Shown here: in pieces, positions 34,687 to 43,254 of the stretch
Layout: every line of letters begins with the position of its first letter
Numbering within the stretch: position 1 is the stretch's first letter
Source of the DNA: Aeromicrobium senzhongii
Lineage (GTDB): Bacteria; Actinomycetota; Actinomycetes; Propionibacteriales; Nocardioidaceae
Reading direction: 5' to 3'
Length of the DNA stretch: 64,000 nt
Assembly (NCBI RefSeq): GCF_014334735.1
Contig: NZ_CP060587.1
Span: 2,418,001 to 2,482,000 of the forward strand
Notes under the pieces: generated by a model
Seen by the model: the letters and a program-made list of their open reading frames with translations, nothing else
Databases searched by the model: none
Told to the model about the DNA's origin: nothing
Made by a program: the position numbers and the translations under genes

Positions 34687-35772
34687 GTGCCGACCACAGC
34701 CGCCTCACTGGCCACTGCCCTCGAACTCCCGCACGGTCCCACGTGGCCCAACCGCTGGACGCTCGCTCCCCTGACGAACAAGCAGAGCCACCCGGACGGG
34801 ACCCTCTCCGACGACGAGCACGAATGGCTCGTCGCCCGAGCACGCGGCGGGTTCGGCCTCGTGATGACCGCCGCCGCCTACGTCTCGCCCGAGGGTCAGG
34901 CCTGGCAGGGCCAGCTGGGCATCAGCGACACGCGCCACGAGGAGGGCCTGCGCCGCCTGGCCGACGCCATCCGCGACGCCGGCGCGGTCTCGTCGGTGCA
35001 GCTGCACCACGGCGGGATGCGCGCCGACTCGACGGTCACGGGAATGGCGACGGTCGCCCCGTGGGCCGACCGCGACCGGGGCGTGGAGGAGCTGTCGACG
35101 AGCGACGTCAAGCGCGTCATCGACGACTTCGTCGCCGCGGCAGTCCGCGCTGAGCGCACCGGCTTCGACGGCGTCGAGATCCACGGCGCCCACGGCTACG
35201 TGCTGTGCCAGTTCCTCGACACCCGCAAGAACCACCGGACGGACGAGTTCGGCGGATCGCTCGAGAACCGCAGTCGCGCCCTGCGCGAGGTGCTCACCGG
35301 CATCCGCGCGGCGACCGGACCCGACTTCCAGGTCGGTGTGCGCGTCTCCCCCGAGGGCTACGGCATGCGCGTCGACGACGCCACGACGCTGGTCGAGCAA
35401 CTGCTCGCCTCGGGCGAGGCCGACTACGTGGACCTGTCGCTGTGGGACGTGGCCAAGGCACCCCGCGACACCGAGCTCGACGGACTGCTGATCGATCGCT
35501 TCATGGACCTGCCCCGCCACGGCACGGCACTGGGCGTCGCGGGCAAGATCCTGTCCGCGAAGGACGCCACCTGGTGCCTGGAGCGCGGCGCCGACTTCGT
35601 CACCGTGGGCACCGCCGCGATCATCCACCACGACCTGCCGCAGCGGGTCGCGGCCGATCCCGACTTCGTCAGCGATCCGCAGCCGTTCAGCCGCGAACGC
35701 CTCGAGGCCGAGCACCTGGGCGCCGCGTTCATCGACTATCTCGCCGACGGCTGGGACGACTTCGTCGCCTGA
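34687..35772 (+). CDS. Old Yellow Enzyme family NADH:flavin oxidoreductase
   Basis: This 361-residue TIM-barrel FMN enzyme has the conserved LAPLTNKQSHPDGTLSDDE N-terminus, VQLHHGGMRA with a His pair, and GVEIHGAHGYVLCQFLD. The FMN-binding NHRTDEFGGSLENRSR loop follows. Old Yellow Enzymes reduce activated alkenes; the physiological substrate is unknown. Translation starts at GTG 34687; a TAGAGT element at 34,675-34,680 ends 6 nt before it. Confidence 0.9.
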   Translation: MPTTAASLATALELPHGPTWPNRWTLAPLTNKQSHPDGTLSDDEHEWLVARARGGFGLVMTAAAYVSPEGQAWQGQLGISDTRHEEGLRRLADAIRDAGAVSSVQLHHGGMRADSTVTGMATVAPWADRDRGVEELSTSDVKRVIDDFVAAAVRAERTGFDGVEIHGAHGYVLCQFLDTRKNHRTDEFGGSLENRSRALREVLTGIRAATGPDFQVGVRVSPEGYGMRVDDATTLVEQLLASGEADYVDLSLWDVAKAPRDTELDGLLIDRFMDLPRHGTALGVAGKILSAKDATWCLERGADFVTVGTAAIIHHDLPQRVAADPDFVSDPQPFSRERLEAEHLGAAFIDYLADGWDDFVA

Positions 35773-35788
35773 TCGCGAGCGGACATGA

Positions 35789-35822
35789 CTCAGGGCCACC
35801 TCGAGAACGAGGTGGCCCTGAG
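35789..35822. terminator. Bidirectional terminator hairpin
   Basis: CTCAGGGCCACCTCG pairs with CGAGGTGGCCCTGAG across a 4-nt loop, a 15-bp perfect stem. It separates the convergent Old Yellow Enzyme gene and ssrA, whose 3' end lies 18 nt to the right. Confidence 0.88.
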
Positions 35823-35839
35823 GTCCATGAGGGCTGGGC

Positions 35840-36211
35840 TGGTGGAGCTGCCGGGAATCGAACCCGGGTCCTCTGGCGCTGAGACAGGTCTTCTCCGGGT
35901 GCAGTTCGTCTGTCGCTTTTCTCAGCCCCGGTGCTCGGACGAACGCGTCACCGACAGGCTCAGCAGCGGAAAAAGTCCCGATCCGACCCCGCTACACGGT
36001 CAGATCAGCAAGTCCTCTGAATGAGGTGGACAATCCGGGACGAGGACATTCCCGGGCCCACCCTTCGCGAGTCGCCTCAGGCGGCGAGGGCGAAGTCAGT
36101 GCGATTGGAATCGGCACTTATTGGTGTGCAACGAACGTTTGAGAGTTGACGTTGCCTTCTCTACCCGCTTCTCCTGAAATCGAACGACCAAAGTCGAAAC
36201 CGATCAGCCCC
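35840..36211 (-). ncRNA. ssrA: Transfer-messenger RNA (tmRNA)
   Basis: This 372-nt tmRNA rescues stalled ribosomes together with SmpB, encoded 1.5 kb away. The 5' end GGGGCTGATCGGTTTCGACT pairs with the 3' end CAGCTCCACCA as a 7-bp acceptor stem, and the T-arm reads GGGTTCGATTCCC. The tag frame at 36,077-36,115 encodes ADSNRTDFALAA followed by TGA. The resume codon GCC gives Ala. This tag resembles those of other actinobacteria (ALAA end). The CCA is encoded. The stretch between the tag and the T-arm holds the usual pseudoknots. Confidence 0.97.
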
Positions 36212-36342
36212 TCTGGAATTGTCAACCGCCGGCAAACCGAACCGGCGTCATCAGGGTACAACGTCCTGACGACGGAAAGATTCCATCGGGTGATCTCGGC
36301 TTCCCGGAGCCCGGTCGGCAGCCGTCGACATAGCGTGGGGTC

Positions 36343-36894
36343 ATGGACGTCTTGGAGTTCGGCGACGTCGGCACGTGGGACGGGTGGCTGGCGCAGCACC
36401 ACGACAGCGCACCGCAGGCCTGGCTGCGGATCCGCCGCAAGAACGCCGACCTGGCGCTGATCACGATCGGCGAGGCGCTCGACGGCGCGCTCTGCCACGG
36501 CTGGATCGACAGCGTGCGCCGCTCACTCGATGACGTCTCGTTCCTGCAGCGCTATTCGCCCCGGCGTCCACGCAGTCCCTGGTCGCAGCTCAACGTCGCC
36601 CGGGCCGAGGCGCTCGAGGCCGCCGGCCGGATGCGCGCGGCGGGGCGGGCGGAGGTCGCCGCCGCACGCGCCGACGGCCGCTGGGACGCCGCATACGTGC
36701 GTCAGGCGGACTCCGAGGTGCCACCCGACCTCACGGCTGCGCTGGCCGCGAACCCGCGTGCAGCCGAGGCCTTCGGACAACTCGGCCGCACCGCGCAGTA
36801 CGCCATCGTGCTCCCGTTGCTGAAGGCCGGGACCCCCCAGGCGCGGGAGCGGCTGGTCGCGCGGGCTGTCGACGCACTGACCGGGGACGCCTGA
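36343..36894 (+). CDS. YdeI/OmpD-associated family protein
   Basis: This 183-residue protein starts DVLEFGDVGTWDGWLAQHH and has the family motifs EALDGALCHGWIDSVRR, FLQRYSPRRPRSPWSQLNVARAEAL and the C-terminal YAIVLPLLKAGTPQARERL. YdeI proteins are annotated as bacteriocin or polymyxin-protection proteins, but the biochemical role is not known. A TAGCGT element at 36,331-36,336 ends 6 nt before the ATG, so the mRNA is probably leaderless. Confidence 0.85.
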   Translation: MDVLEFGDVGTWDGWLAQHHDSAPQAWLRIRRKNADLALITIGEALDGALCHGWIDSVRRSLDDVSFLQRYSPRRPRSPWSQLNVARAEALEAAGRMRAAGRAEVAAARADGRWDAAYVRQADSEVPPDLTAALAANPRAAEAFGQLGRTAQYAIVLPLLKAGTPQARERLVARAVDALTGDA

Positions 36895-36897
36895 CGC

Positions 36898-37770
36898 TCA
36901 GCCGACAGGTCCGAGCAACTCGACGCCGTTGTCCCAGAGCACGGCGCGCATCCAGTCGTCACCCAGGCCGAGGCGGTCGAGTGCCTCGACCTGATGGGCG
37001 TACGGGTACGGGATGTTGGGGAAGTCCGAGCCGAAGACGATCCGGTCCTGCAGGCGCAGCAGCCGCTGCGTGTCGACCGGCGGCCGGTCTGGGAAGAAGT
37101 CGACGAACGTCATGGTCGTGTCGAGCCTGACGTTCGGGTACTGCTCGGCCAGGTCGCAGAAGGCGTCGACCTCGGGCATGCCGAGGTGGGCGATCACCAG
37201 CGGCAGCCGCGGGAAGCGCCGCAGCACCTGCGCCACCCCCTGCGGGCCGGTGTGCGGGCCGGGCATGGGGCCCGAGCCGGCATGCAGCACGACCGGGACC
37301 TGCGCCTCCTCGATCGCCGCCCAGACCGGGTCCAGCAGCGGGTCGTCGGCGGCGAACTCCCCCACCTGCAGGTGCGCCTTGAAGACCCGGACCCCGTCGG
37401 CGATCACCGCGGGCACGTACTCGGCCGCTTCGGCCTCGGGAAAGAAGGTCGCCGAGCGCACCGAGTCGGGCACCCGCTCGGCGAAGCCGGCCAGCCAGTC
37501 GTTCATGAACCCGGCGACGCCCGGCTTGTGCGCGTAGGACAGGGCGGTGAACCGGCGCACGCCGAGCGCCCGCAGCGTCTCGACCCGCTCCTCGTCGCTG
37601 GTTCGGTAGTGGATCGGCCAGGCCCGGCCCAGCTTGGGACCGGCGGCGTCGAAGTACGCCCAGACCTTCGCCAGCACCTGCGGCGCCATGAAGTGCACGT
37701 GGACGTCGACGATCCCCGGGACGCCCAGCCGCTCGAGGTACGCGGCAAGATCGGCGTCCTGCCAGGTCAT
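36898..37770 (-). CDS. Amidohydrolase family protein
   Basis: This 290-residue TIM-barrel metal-dependent hydrolase begins with the metal-binding [13 protein letters not shown] motif (residues 21-33). It has [16 protein letters not shown] and VVLHAGSGP with the conserved histidine and small residues. [10 protein letters not shown] loop and the terminal [11 protein letters not shown] aspartate follow. These are the features of the ACMSD/amidohydrolase 2 group. Its start overlaps the smpB stop by 4 nt. The substrate is unknown. Confidence 0.85.
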   Translation of the reverse strand: MTWQDADLAAYLERLGVPGIVDVHVHFMAPQVLAKVWAYFDAAGPKLGRAWPIHYRTSDEERVETLRALGVRRFTALSYAHKPGVAGFMNDWLAGFAERVPDSVRSATFFPEAEAAEYVPAVIADGVRVFKAHLQVGEFAADDPLLDPVWAAIEEAQVPVVLHAGSGPMPGPHTGPQGVAQVLRRFPRLPLVIAHLGMPEVDAFCDLAEQYPNVRLDTTMTFVDFFPDRPPVDTQRLLRLQDRIVFGSDFPNIPYPYAHQVEALDRLGLGDDWMRAVLWDNGVELLGPVG

Positions 37771-38240
37771 ATGCCCTTGAGGCGCCGGCCCACCTCGCGC
37801 TCGGCGTCACGCGACGCCTGACGCTCCGCCAGGGCGTGGCGCTTGTCGTACTCCTTCTTGCCGCGTGCGAGCGCGATCTCGACCTTGGCCCGCCCGTCCT
37901 TGAAGTACAGGCTCAGCGGCACGATCGTCAGGCCCTTGGCCTGCGTGCGGTGCTCGATCTTCTCGATCTCGTGGCGGTTCAGCAGCATCTTGCGACGCCG
38001 GCGGGTCTCGTGGTTGGTCCACGTGCCGTTGTCGTACTGCGGGATGTGGACCTGCAACAGCCAGGCCTCACCGCGATCGATCTCACCGAAGCCGTCGACG
38101 AGCGAGGCACGACCCTGACGCAGGGACTTGACCTCGGTGCCGGTCAGGACGAGCCCGGCCTCGTAGGTGTCCTCGATGTGATAGTCGTGCCGCGCCTTCT
38201 TGTTCTGCGCGATCATCTTGCGACCGGTCTCCTTGGCCAT
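37767..38240 (-). CDS. smpB: SsrA-binding protein SmpB
   Basis: This 157-residue RNA-binding protein binds tmRNA and positions it in the empty A site of stalled ribosomes. It has the N-terminal [29 protein letters not shown], the [20 protein letters not shown] barrel strand and a basic C-terminal tail ([19 protein letters not shown]) that mimics mRNA downstream of the A site. A CAGAAT element ends 6 nt before the ATG. It sits in the common actinobacterial order ftsE-ftsX-peptidase-smpB and close to ssrA. Confidence 0.96.
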   Translation of the reverse strand: MAKETGRKMIAQNKKARHDYHIEDTYEAGLVLTGTEVKSLRQGRASLVDGFGEIDRGEAWLLQVHIPQYDNGTWTNHETRRRRKMLLNRHEIEKIEHRTQAKGLTIVPLSLYFKDGRAKVEIALARGKKEYDKRHALAERQASRDAEREVGRRLKGI

Positions 38241-38274
38241 TCGACCATTCTGTCAGGTCGGGGCCAGTGACAGG

Positions 38275-39615
38275 TCAGAGCCAGTTCATCGGCTGCGTCG
38301 TGCGGCCGTTGACCAGCACCATGAAGTGCAGGTGGCAGCCGGTCGAGTACCCGGTGGACCCGACGTACCCGATGATGTCGCCGCGGCTCACCTTCGCACC
38401 GGTGCTCTTGGCATACCGGGAGAGGTGGTTGTAGGTCGTGATGACGCTGACGCCCCGCTTGACCCCGTTGTTGAGGATGACGCGGTTGCCGTAGCCGCCG
38501 TTGTAGTACTGCGACACGATCCTGCCGCCCGCGGCCGCGCGGATCGGGACGCCGCAGCCGACGCCGAAGTCGGTGCCGTCGTGGAGCTTGTAGACGCCCG
38601 TGATGGGGTGCCGGCGCATGCCGTAGGGGGACGTGATCGGACCGGGCACCGGGCGGCTCAGCGCGCCGCCAGAGTCACCGGTGCCGGAGCCGCCGCCTCC
38701 GCCGCTGTTGCTGGAGCCGCCACCTCCGCCGCTGCCTCCGTTGCCCTTGTTCTTCTTGCGGGCGCGGGCCGCTGCTGCCGCGGCGGCCGCCAGCTCCTTG
38801 CGGACGATCTCGGCCAGCTGGTTCTCGAGGCGGACCCGGTCGGCCTCGAGCTCGGCCTGGAGCTTGAGGTCCTCGACCAAGGTGGCATCGGCGGTGCGCT
38901 TGGCGCCGGCGCGTGCCGACACCAGCTGCGCGACGGACGCGGCCTGCGCCTGGGCCTGCGCGGTCAGGGCCTGCATCTGGACCACGACGGCCTCGGCCTG
39001 TCGCTTCTGGTCGGCGACCTGGTCGCGCAACCGCTCGACCTTGTCGCGCTCGATCCCGAGCATGACCTCGGAGGCCGCCAACTCCTGCATGACCGCGACC
39101 TGCGCGTCGCCGATGGAGGTCTTGGCGCTCATCTGCTCGGAGAACAGGCCCGGATCGGCACCGCGCAGCAGATCGCCGAAGGCCTTGAGGCCGGTGTCGC
39201 CGGCCATGACCTGCTCGACGGCGAAGGACTCGACGGCCCCGCGCGACTGCTTGAGCTCCTTCTCCGCGGCCTCGAGGCGTGCCTCGGCCGATCGCAGCTC
39301 GGCCTCGGCCTTGTCCAGCTCGGCCCGCAGGCGGGCGTCCTCGGCCTGGGCGACGGCGAGCTTGCCGCGCGTCTGGCCCAGCTTCGTCTCGGCGACCGAC
39401 AGTCGGGCCGAGGCCCGGTCGAGCGCACGCTTGGCGTCGCGGGCGGCCTTCGTGGACTCCTGGACCTCTTCCTGGGCGTCCTTGAGCTTCTGCTCGTTCT
39501 TGCGCTGCTCGCGCTTGACGTCATCCTTCTCATCACTGAACGTGGGCGCGCTCAAGCCGGCCACCAGCGCGATGCTGAGGGTCAGGGCGAGCAGGGTCTT
39601 GCGCAATCTCGTCAT
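38275..39615 (-). CDS. M23 metallopeptidase with coiled coil
   Basis: This 446-residue exported peptidoglycan hydrolase has a signal peptide (residues 1-27) and a coiled coil rich in Ala, Glu, Lys and Arg from about residue 28 to 275. A Gly/Ser linker precedes the LytM-type domain, with zinc ligands His345 and Asp349 in HDGTD and His430 in the GCHLHFM motif. Two-domain coiled-coil/LytM proteins act as FtsEX partners that cleave the division septum. It is encoded 112 nt after ftsX in the same direction, so this role is likely. Confidence 0.9.
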   Translation of the reverse strand: MTRLRKTLLALTLSIALVAGLSAPTFSDEKDDVKREQRKNEQKLKDAQEEVQESTKAARDAKRALDRASARLSVAETKLGQTRGKLAVAQAEDARLRAELDKAEAELRSAEARLEAAEKELKQSRGAVESFAVEQVMAGDTGLKAFGDLLRGADPGLFSEQMSAKTSIGDAQVAVMQELAASEVMLGIERDKVERLRDQVADQKRQAEAVVVQMQALTAQAQAQAASVAQLVSARAGAKRTADATLVEDLKLQAELEADRVRLENQLAEIVRKELAAAAAAAARARKKNKGNGGSGGGGGSSNSGGGGGSGTGDSGGALSRPVPGPITSPYGMRRHPITGVYKLHDGTDFGVGCGVPIRAAAGGRIVSQYYNGGYGNRVILNNGVKRGVSVITTYNHLSRYAKSTGAKVSRGDIIGYVGSTGYSTGCHLHFMVLVNGRTTQPMNWL

Positions 39616-39726
39616 GGTCTCGAATCCGGGGAAGTGTCCGCAGGGGACGGAATCGTGCGAACTGACGTCAGCGACTCTACGGCAGAGGTTGAGGGTTTGA
39701 GCTCAGCACCGCCACCGCGCGTGTCA

Positions 39727-40641
39727 CTACACGTCGAGGTACTTGCGGGTCATGACGAACGTCGGGACCAGGGCCAGCAGCAGCGCCAGCACCGTCGTCA
39801 TGCCCATGACGAGGAAGGCGTCCTCCCAGCGCACCCAGGTCGTGATCCGGCCCAGGGTGTCGCGCAGGTAGCCGTAGACCACGAAGTGCATGAAGGCCGC
39901 CATGCCGCCGGCCGCCAGGGCCGCCGAGATGATCGCCGCCACGAGGGACTCCAGCACGAACGGCGCCTGGATGTGCCAGCTGGACGCGCCGACCAGCCGC
40001 ATGATCCCGATCTCGCGGCGACGGGCGAACGCCGTCATCCGGATCGTGTTGGAGACCTGCAGGATCGCCGCGATGATCAACAGCCCGGCCGTGGCCAGGG
40101 CGGCCCACTGCATCTTGTCGAGCATCTCGAACAGCGGCCCGAGCAGGTCGCGCAGCGAGTTGACGTTGCCCACGCCGTCCATGCCCGAGACCTCGCTGAC
40201 GACACCGTCGAACTGCTGCGGGTCCTTCAGGGTCACGAAGTAGGACTCGGGGAACGAGTCGACGCCGAGAGTCTCGAGCTGCTTGCGGCCGGTGTCGGTC
40301 TGGCCCAGCAGCTCGCGCGCCTGGGCGTAGTTCTCCCGGGGCGTGCGCACGTCGAAGGTCTTGACCTCGGGGTTGTCCCGCAGGGCGGTCTGCACGGCCT
40401 GCTTCTGCTCGTCGGTGGCCGCGCCGCCGACGCACGTGGCGGCCGGCGAGTTCTTGGTGCACAGGTTGACCTGCAGTTGCAGGCGGTCGCCGAAGTACTG
40501 CTCGGTGCGCTCGGCCTGGGCCTGGATCAACAGGCCCAGGGACGCCAGCAGCAGCGACACACTCATGGTGACGATCAACGAGATCGTCATGGAGGTGTTG
40601 CGCGTCAGGCTCGCGCGCAGTTCGTTGAGGATCGCTCGCAT
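39727..40641 (-). CDS. ftsX: Cell-division ABC-type permease FtsX
   Basis: This 304-residue membrane protein has one N-terminal helix (about residues 19-41), a large extracytoplasmic loop containing NLCTKNSPAATC and VRTPRENYAQARELL, and three C-terminal helices with ARRREIGIMRLVGASSWHIQAPFVLE. FtsX transmits FtsE ATP hydrolysis to peptidoglycan hydrolases outside. It lies 5 nt after ftsE and before the M23 peptidase gene. Confidence 0.95.
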   Translation of the reverse strand: MRAILNELRASLTRNTSMTISLIVTMSVSLLLASLGLLIQAQAERTEQYFGDRLQLQVNLCTKNSPAATCVGGAATDEQKQAVQTALRDNPEVKTFDVRTPRENYAQARELLGQTDTGRKQLETLGVDSFPESYFVTLKDPQQFDGVVSEVSGMDGVGNVNSLRDLLGPLFEMLDKMQWAALATAGLLIIAAILQVSNTIRMTAFARRREIGIMRLVGASSWHIQAPFVLESLVAAIISAALAAGGMAAFMHFVVYGYLRDTLGRITTWVRWEDAFLVMGMTTVLALLLALVPTFVMTRKYLDV

Positions 40642-40646
40642 GGGTC

Positions 40647-41336
40647 TCAGTTCTCGTAGCCGTAGATGCCGCGGGCCTCGTCACGGATCACGCGGCCCTC
40701 GTCGAGCTCGATGACACGCTTGCGCATCTGGTCGACGATCGAGGAGTCGTGGGTGGCCATCAGGACGGTCGTGTCCTCGCGGTTGATCCGGTCGAGGAGC
40801 TTCATGATGCCGACGCTGGTCGTGGGGTCGAGGTTGCCGGTGGGCTCGTCGGCGATGAGGATCATCGGCCGGTTGACGTAGGCACGGGCGATCGCGACGC
40901 GCTGCTGCTCGCCACCGGAGAGCTCGTCGGGGCGGCGGTGCCCCTTGCCGTCGAGACCGACCAGGTCGAGTGTCTCGGGGACGAGCCGCTTGATCTCGTC
41001 GCGCGGCTTGCCGATGACCTCCAGGGCGTAGGCCACGTTCTCGAAGACCGTCTTGTTCGGCAGCAGGCGGAAGTCCTGGAACACCGTGCCGAGCTGGCGG
41101 CGCAGCTTGGGCACCTTCCAGCTGGAGAGCTTGTTGATCTCCTTGCCGGCGACGTAGACGTGGCCGGACGTGGGCCGGGCCTCACGCAGGATCAGGCGCA
41201 GGAAGGTCGACTTGCCCGAACCGGAGGAGCCGACGAGGAAGACGAACTCGCCCTTGGTGATCTCCAGGTCGACGTGGTCGAGGGCAGCACGCTTCTGGCC
41301 GGGGTAGGTCTTGGTGACCTTGTCGAAGCGAATCAC
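40647..41336 (-). CDS. ftsE: Cell-division ATP-binding protein FtsE
   Basis: This 229-residue ABC ATPase has Walker [10 protein letters not shown] at about residues 36-44, Q-loop QDFRLLPN, signature [15 protein letters not shown] and Walker [12 protein letters not shown]. The GTG at 41336 gives [14 protein letters not shown], the canonical FtsE N-terminus. A TACACT element ends 7 nt upstream, so the transcript appears leaderless. FtsE and FtsX are encoded together. Confidence 0.96.
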   Translation of the reverse strand: MIRFDKVTKTYPGQKRAALDHVDLEITKGEFVFLVGSSGSGKSTFLRLILREARPTSGHVYVAGKEINKLSSWKVPKLRRQLGTVFQDFRLLPNKTVFENVAYALEVIGKPRDEIKRLVPETLDLVGLDGKGHRRPDELSGGEQQRVAIARAYVNRPMILIADEPTGNLDPTTSVGIMKLLDRINREDTTVLMATHDSSIVDQMRKRVIELDEGRVIRDEARGIYGYEN

Positions 41337-41391
41337 TCGATCGAGTGTAGGTGGGGCACCTGATGATTCCTCGGACGTCGACGCGACGGCG

Positions 41392-42561
41392 TCACGTGAA
41401 GAGCGCCTCACCGACGAACCCGTCCGGACGGACGCCCGCGGGGATGGCGAACACCGCCGATCCGATGGGCGTCGTCCAGGCATTGAGGGCGTCCTGCTCG
41501 GCCAGTCTGGCCTGAATCGGCAGGAACTGACGCTCCAGATCGGCCTGGAACGAGCAGAAGATCAGGCCTGTTCCACTGGCGTCGTCGTAGTTGTAGCCGC
41601 GCCGGAAGATGCGCTGTCGGTCGTTTCCGGCGCGGGCCCGGCGCACGTGGGCGGACGGCCCGATCACGGTGAAGCCGCGCTCGTCGACCGCCTCGAGGTC
41701 GACGTCGTCGGACGCCCTCCCGCCCGTGGTGGGCGCGCCGTCGGCCAGTCGCCGGCCGATCGAGAACTCACGACCCTCGCGGCCGACCTCGTCCCAGGTG
41801 TCGAGGTTCATCGCGATGCGTCGCACCACGAGCGTGGTGCCCCCGTCCAGCCACGGCTCAGGGTCGTCACGCCACACCACGCGGTCGAACCCAGCCGAGC
41901 CCGGGGCCTCGTTGGCGGTGCCGTCGACCTGTCCGAAGAGGTTGCGCATCGCGGTGCCGGGCCGGTGACTGCTCGCGGCGTGGCGGAAGCCGTCCTGACG
42001 CCACCGGACCGAGGCGAAGGCGCGGGCGTCGCGCACGAGCAGGCGCAGGGCGTGCGCGATGGTGGTCGGGTCGTCGGCGGCCACCTGCAGGAGCAGGTCT
42101 CCCCCGCTCCACCGCTCCTCGAGACGGTCGATGGTGCGGTACTCCGGCAGCGGCCCCAGCCACGCCGGCACCCGGGCGGCCCCACGGACCGCCGCGACGA
42201 GCGCCGGACCGAACCCGAACGTGACGGTCAGCCGGGCGGGCACCGCAGCCAGCTCCGGCTCGAGGTCGGCGAGCGGCGCCCGTCCCGCGGTGAGCCGACG
42301 GGCGTCGTCGGTCAGCAGGGTCAGCAGCCGACGGATCGCGGCGGCATCGACACCGTCGCGCAGGCCGAGCGCCAGCAGGCTCTGATGGGCCTGCGGCTCC
42401 ATCTCGATGCCTGCCTGGTGGCGTCCGTGGAACGGGACCGAGCGAGTGCCGGTGGGCTCCGGATCGGCGTTCGCGCCGGTCGCGGCCGCGCCCAGTGCGG
42501 CACCCCCGACGGCGGCGGCACCGACCGCCGCAGCCCCTCCGAAGAGAGCGCGACGCTTCAT
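41392..42561 (-). CDS. DyP-type peroxidase with Tat-like signal (DtpA/EfeB type)
   Basis: This 389-residue heme peroxidase starts [22 protein letters not shown], a twin-arginine signal with small hydrophobic residues, cleaved near ANA. The heme fold has the GQVDG motif (GxxDG type) with the catalytic Asp and later [12 protein letters not shown] and [10 protein letters not shown]. In Streptomyces lividans the Tat-exported DtpA is encoded beside Sco and ECuC copper chaperones; here a PCuAC-like lipoprotein gene lies 4 nt upstream. It should be exported folded with heme. The exact substrate is unknown. Confidence 0.88.
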   Translation of the reverse strand: MKRRALFGGAAAVGAAAVGGAALGAAATGANADPEPTGTRSVPFHGRHQAGIEMEPQAHQSLLALGLRDGVDAAAIRRLLTLLTDDARRLTAGRAPLADLEPELAAVPARLTVTFGFGPALVAAVRGAARVPAWLGPLPEYRTIDRLEERWSGGDLLLQVAADDPTTIAHALRLLVRDARAFASVRWRQDGFRHAASSHRPGTAMRNLFGQVDGTANEAPGSAGFDRVVWRDDPEPWLDGGTTLVVRRIAMNLDTWDEVGREGREFSIGRRLADGAPTTGGRASDDVDLEAVDERGFTVIGPSAHVRRARAGNDRQRIFRRGYNYDDASGTGLIFCSFQADLERQFLPIQARLAEQDALNAWTTPIGSAVFAIPAGVRPDGFVGEALFT

Positions 42562-42565
42562 GACC

Positions 42566-43039
42566 TCAGTGCCCCTTGCCGCCCTCGTAGTCCTCGGCAC
42601 CGCCGGCGAAGTCCTTGGCCGTGGCGGTGATGTCGAACGTCGACCCGTCACCCAGCTCGAGCGTCAGCTCGACCTCCTGACCCGGCTCGATCGGATCCGT
42701 GAGGTCCATCAGCATCAGGTGGTCGCCACCGGGCTCGAGCCGCAGGGACTCCCCCGCGGGGATCGTCACGCTCTCGACCGGGCGCATGGCACCGTCGGCG
42801 GTCTCGTGGATCTCGGCACGGTCGGTCAGATCGGTCGTGACGCCGACGATCTCCACGTCCTCGTCACCGCTGTTGCTGAGCACCGCGAACGCCGCGCTCA
42901 TGTTCATGTCGGTGGCCTTCACCCACGCGTCCGCCACGGCGAGGCCGTCCGCCCCGCCCTGCGCGTCGCCGGTGCCATCACCACACGCCGAGAGGGTCAG
43001 GAGGGCAGCCAGAAGCGCGGGGAAGATTCGACGGAACAC
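42566..43039 (-). CDS. PCu(A)C copper chaperone lipoprotein
   Basis: This 157-residue lipoprotein has GTG start VFRRIFPALLAALLTLSACGDG; the lipobox Cys is about residue 19. The PCuAC domain carries the copper-binding H(M)x(M) pattern: DMNMSAAFAVL, AEIHETADGAMRPVE, and LEPGGDHLMLMDLTDP. It should sit outside the membrane. Gene order with the DyP peroxidase downstream suggests that it loads copper to a partner oxidase or assists peroxidase maturation. A GAAGGGC ribosome-binding site precedes the GTG. Confidence 0.88.
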   Translation of the reverse strand: MFRRIFPALLAALLTLSACGDGTGDAQGGADGLAVADAWVKATDMNMSAAFAVLSNSGDEDVEIVGVTTDLTDRAEIHETADGAMRPVESVTIPAGESLRLEPGGDHLMLMDLTDPIEPGQEVELTLELGDGSTFDITATAKDFAGGAEDYEGGKGH

Positions 43040-43219
43040 GCCCTTCAGGATACGTCGGCGAGGGTCGACGAAACCCTGGCCTGGGCGTGATCCGGGCCTC
43101 AGCCGCGCTGAGGGGAACCCGCACACGCCTGGTCCACCCCGACGCCGGGACGGCAGCGCCGGGCCTCGGATGATCCTGCCGGGCGCGGTTCCAGCGGTCG
43201 CCCGCGCGGCCTCGGCGGC

Positions 43220-43225
43220 TAGGGT
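43220..43225 (+). promoter_or_regulatory. -10 element of the fbiC operon
   Basis: TAGGGT lies 29 nt before the fbiC ATG. Unlike most genes here, fbiC then has a short 5' leader and a ribosome-binding site (GGGGAG). No clear -35 is visible. Confidence 0.45.
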
Positions 43226-43254
43226 GTGAACGAGTCAGCGCGCGGGGAGTCCAC

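Noticed and set aside
35840-35880. Separate tRNA gene suggested by a T-arm and CCA end
   Set aside because: It is the 3' end of the tmRNA; no anticodon arm is present.
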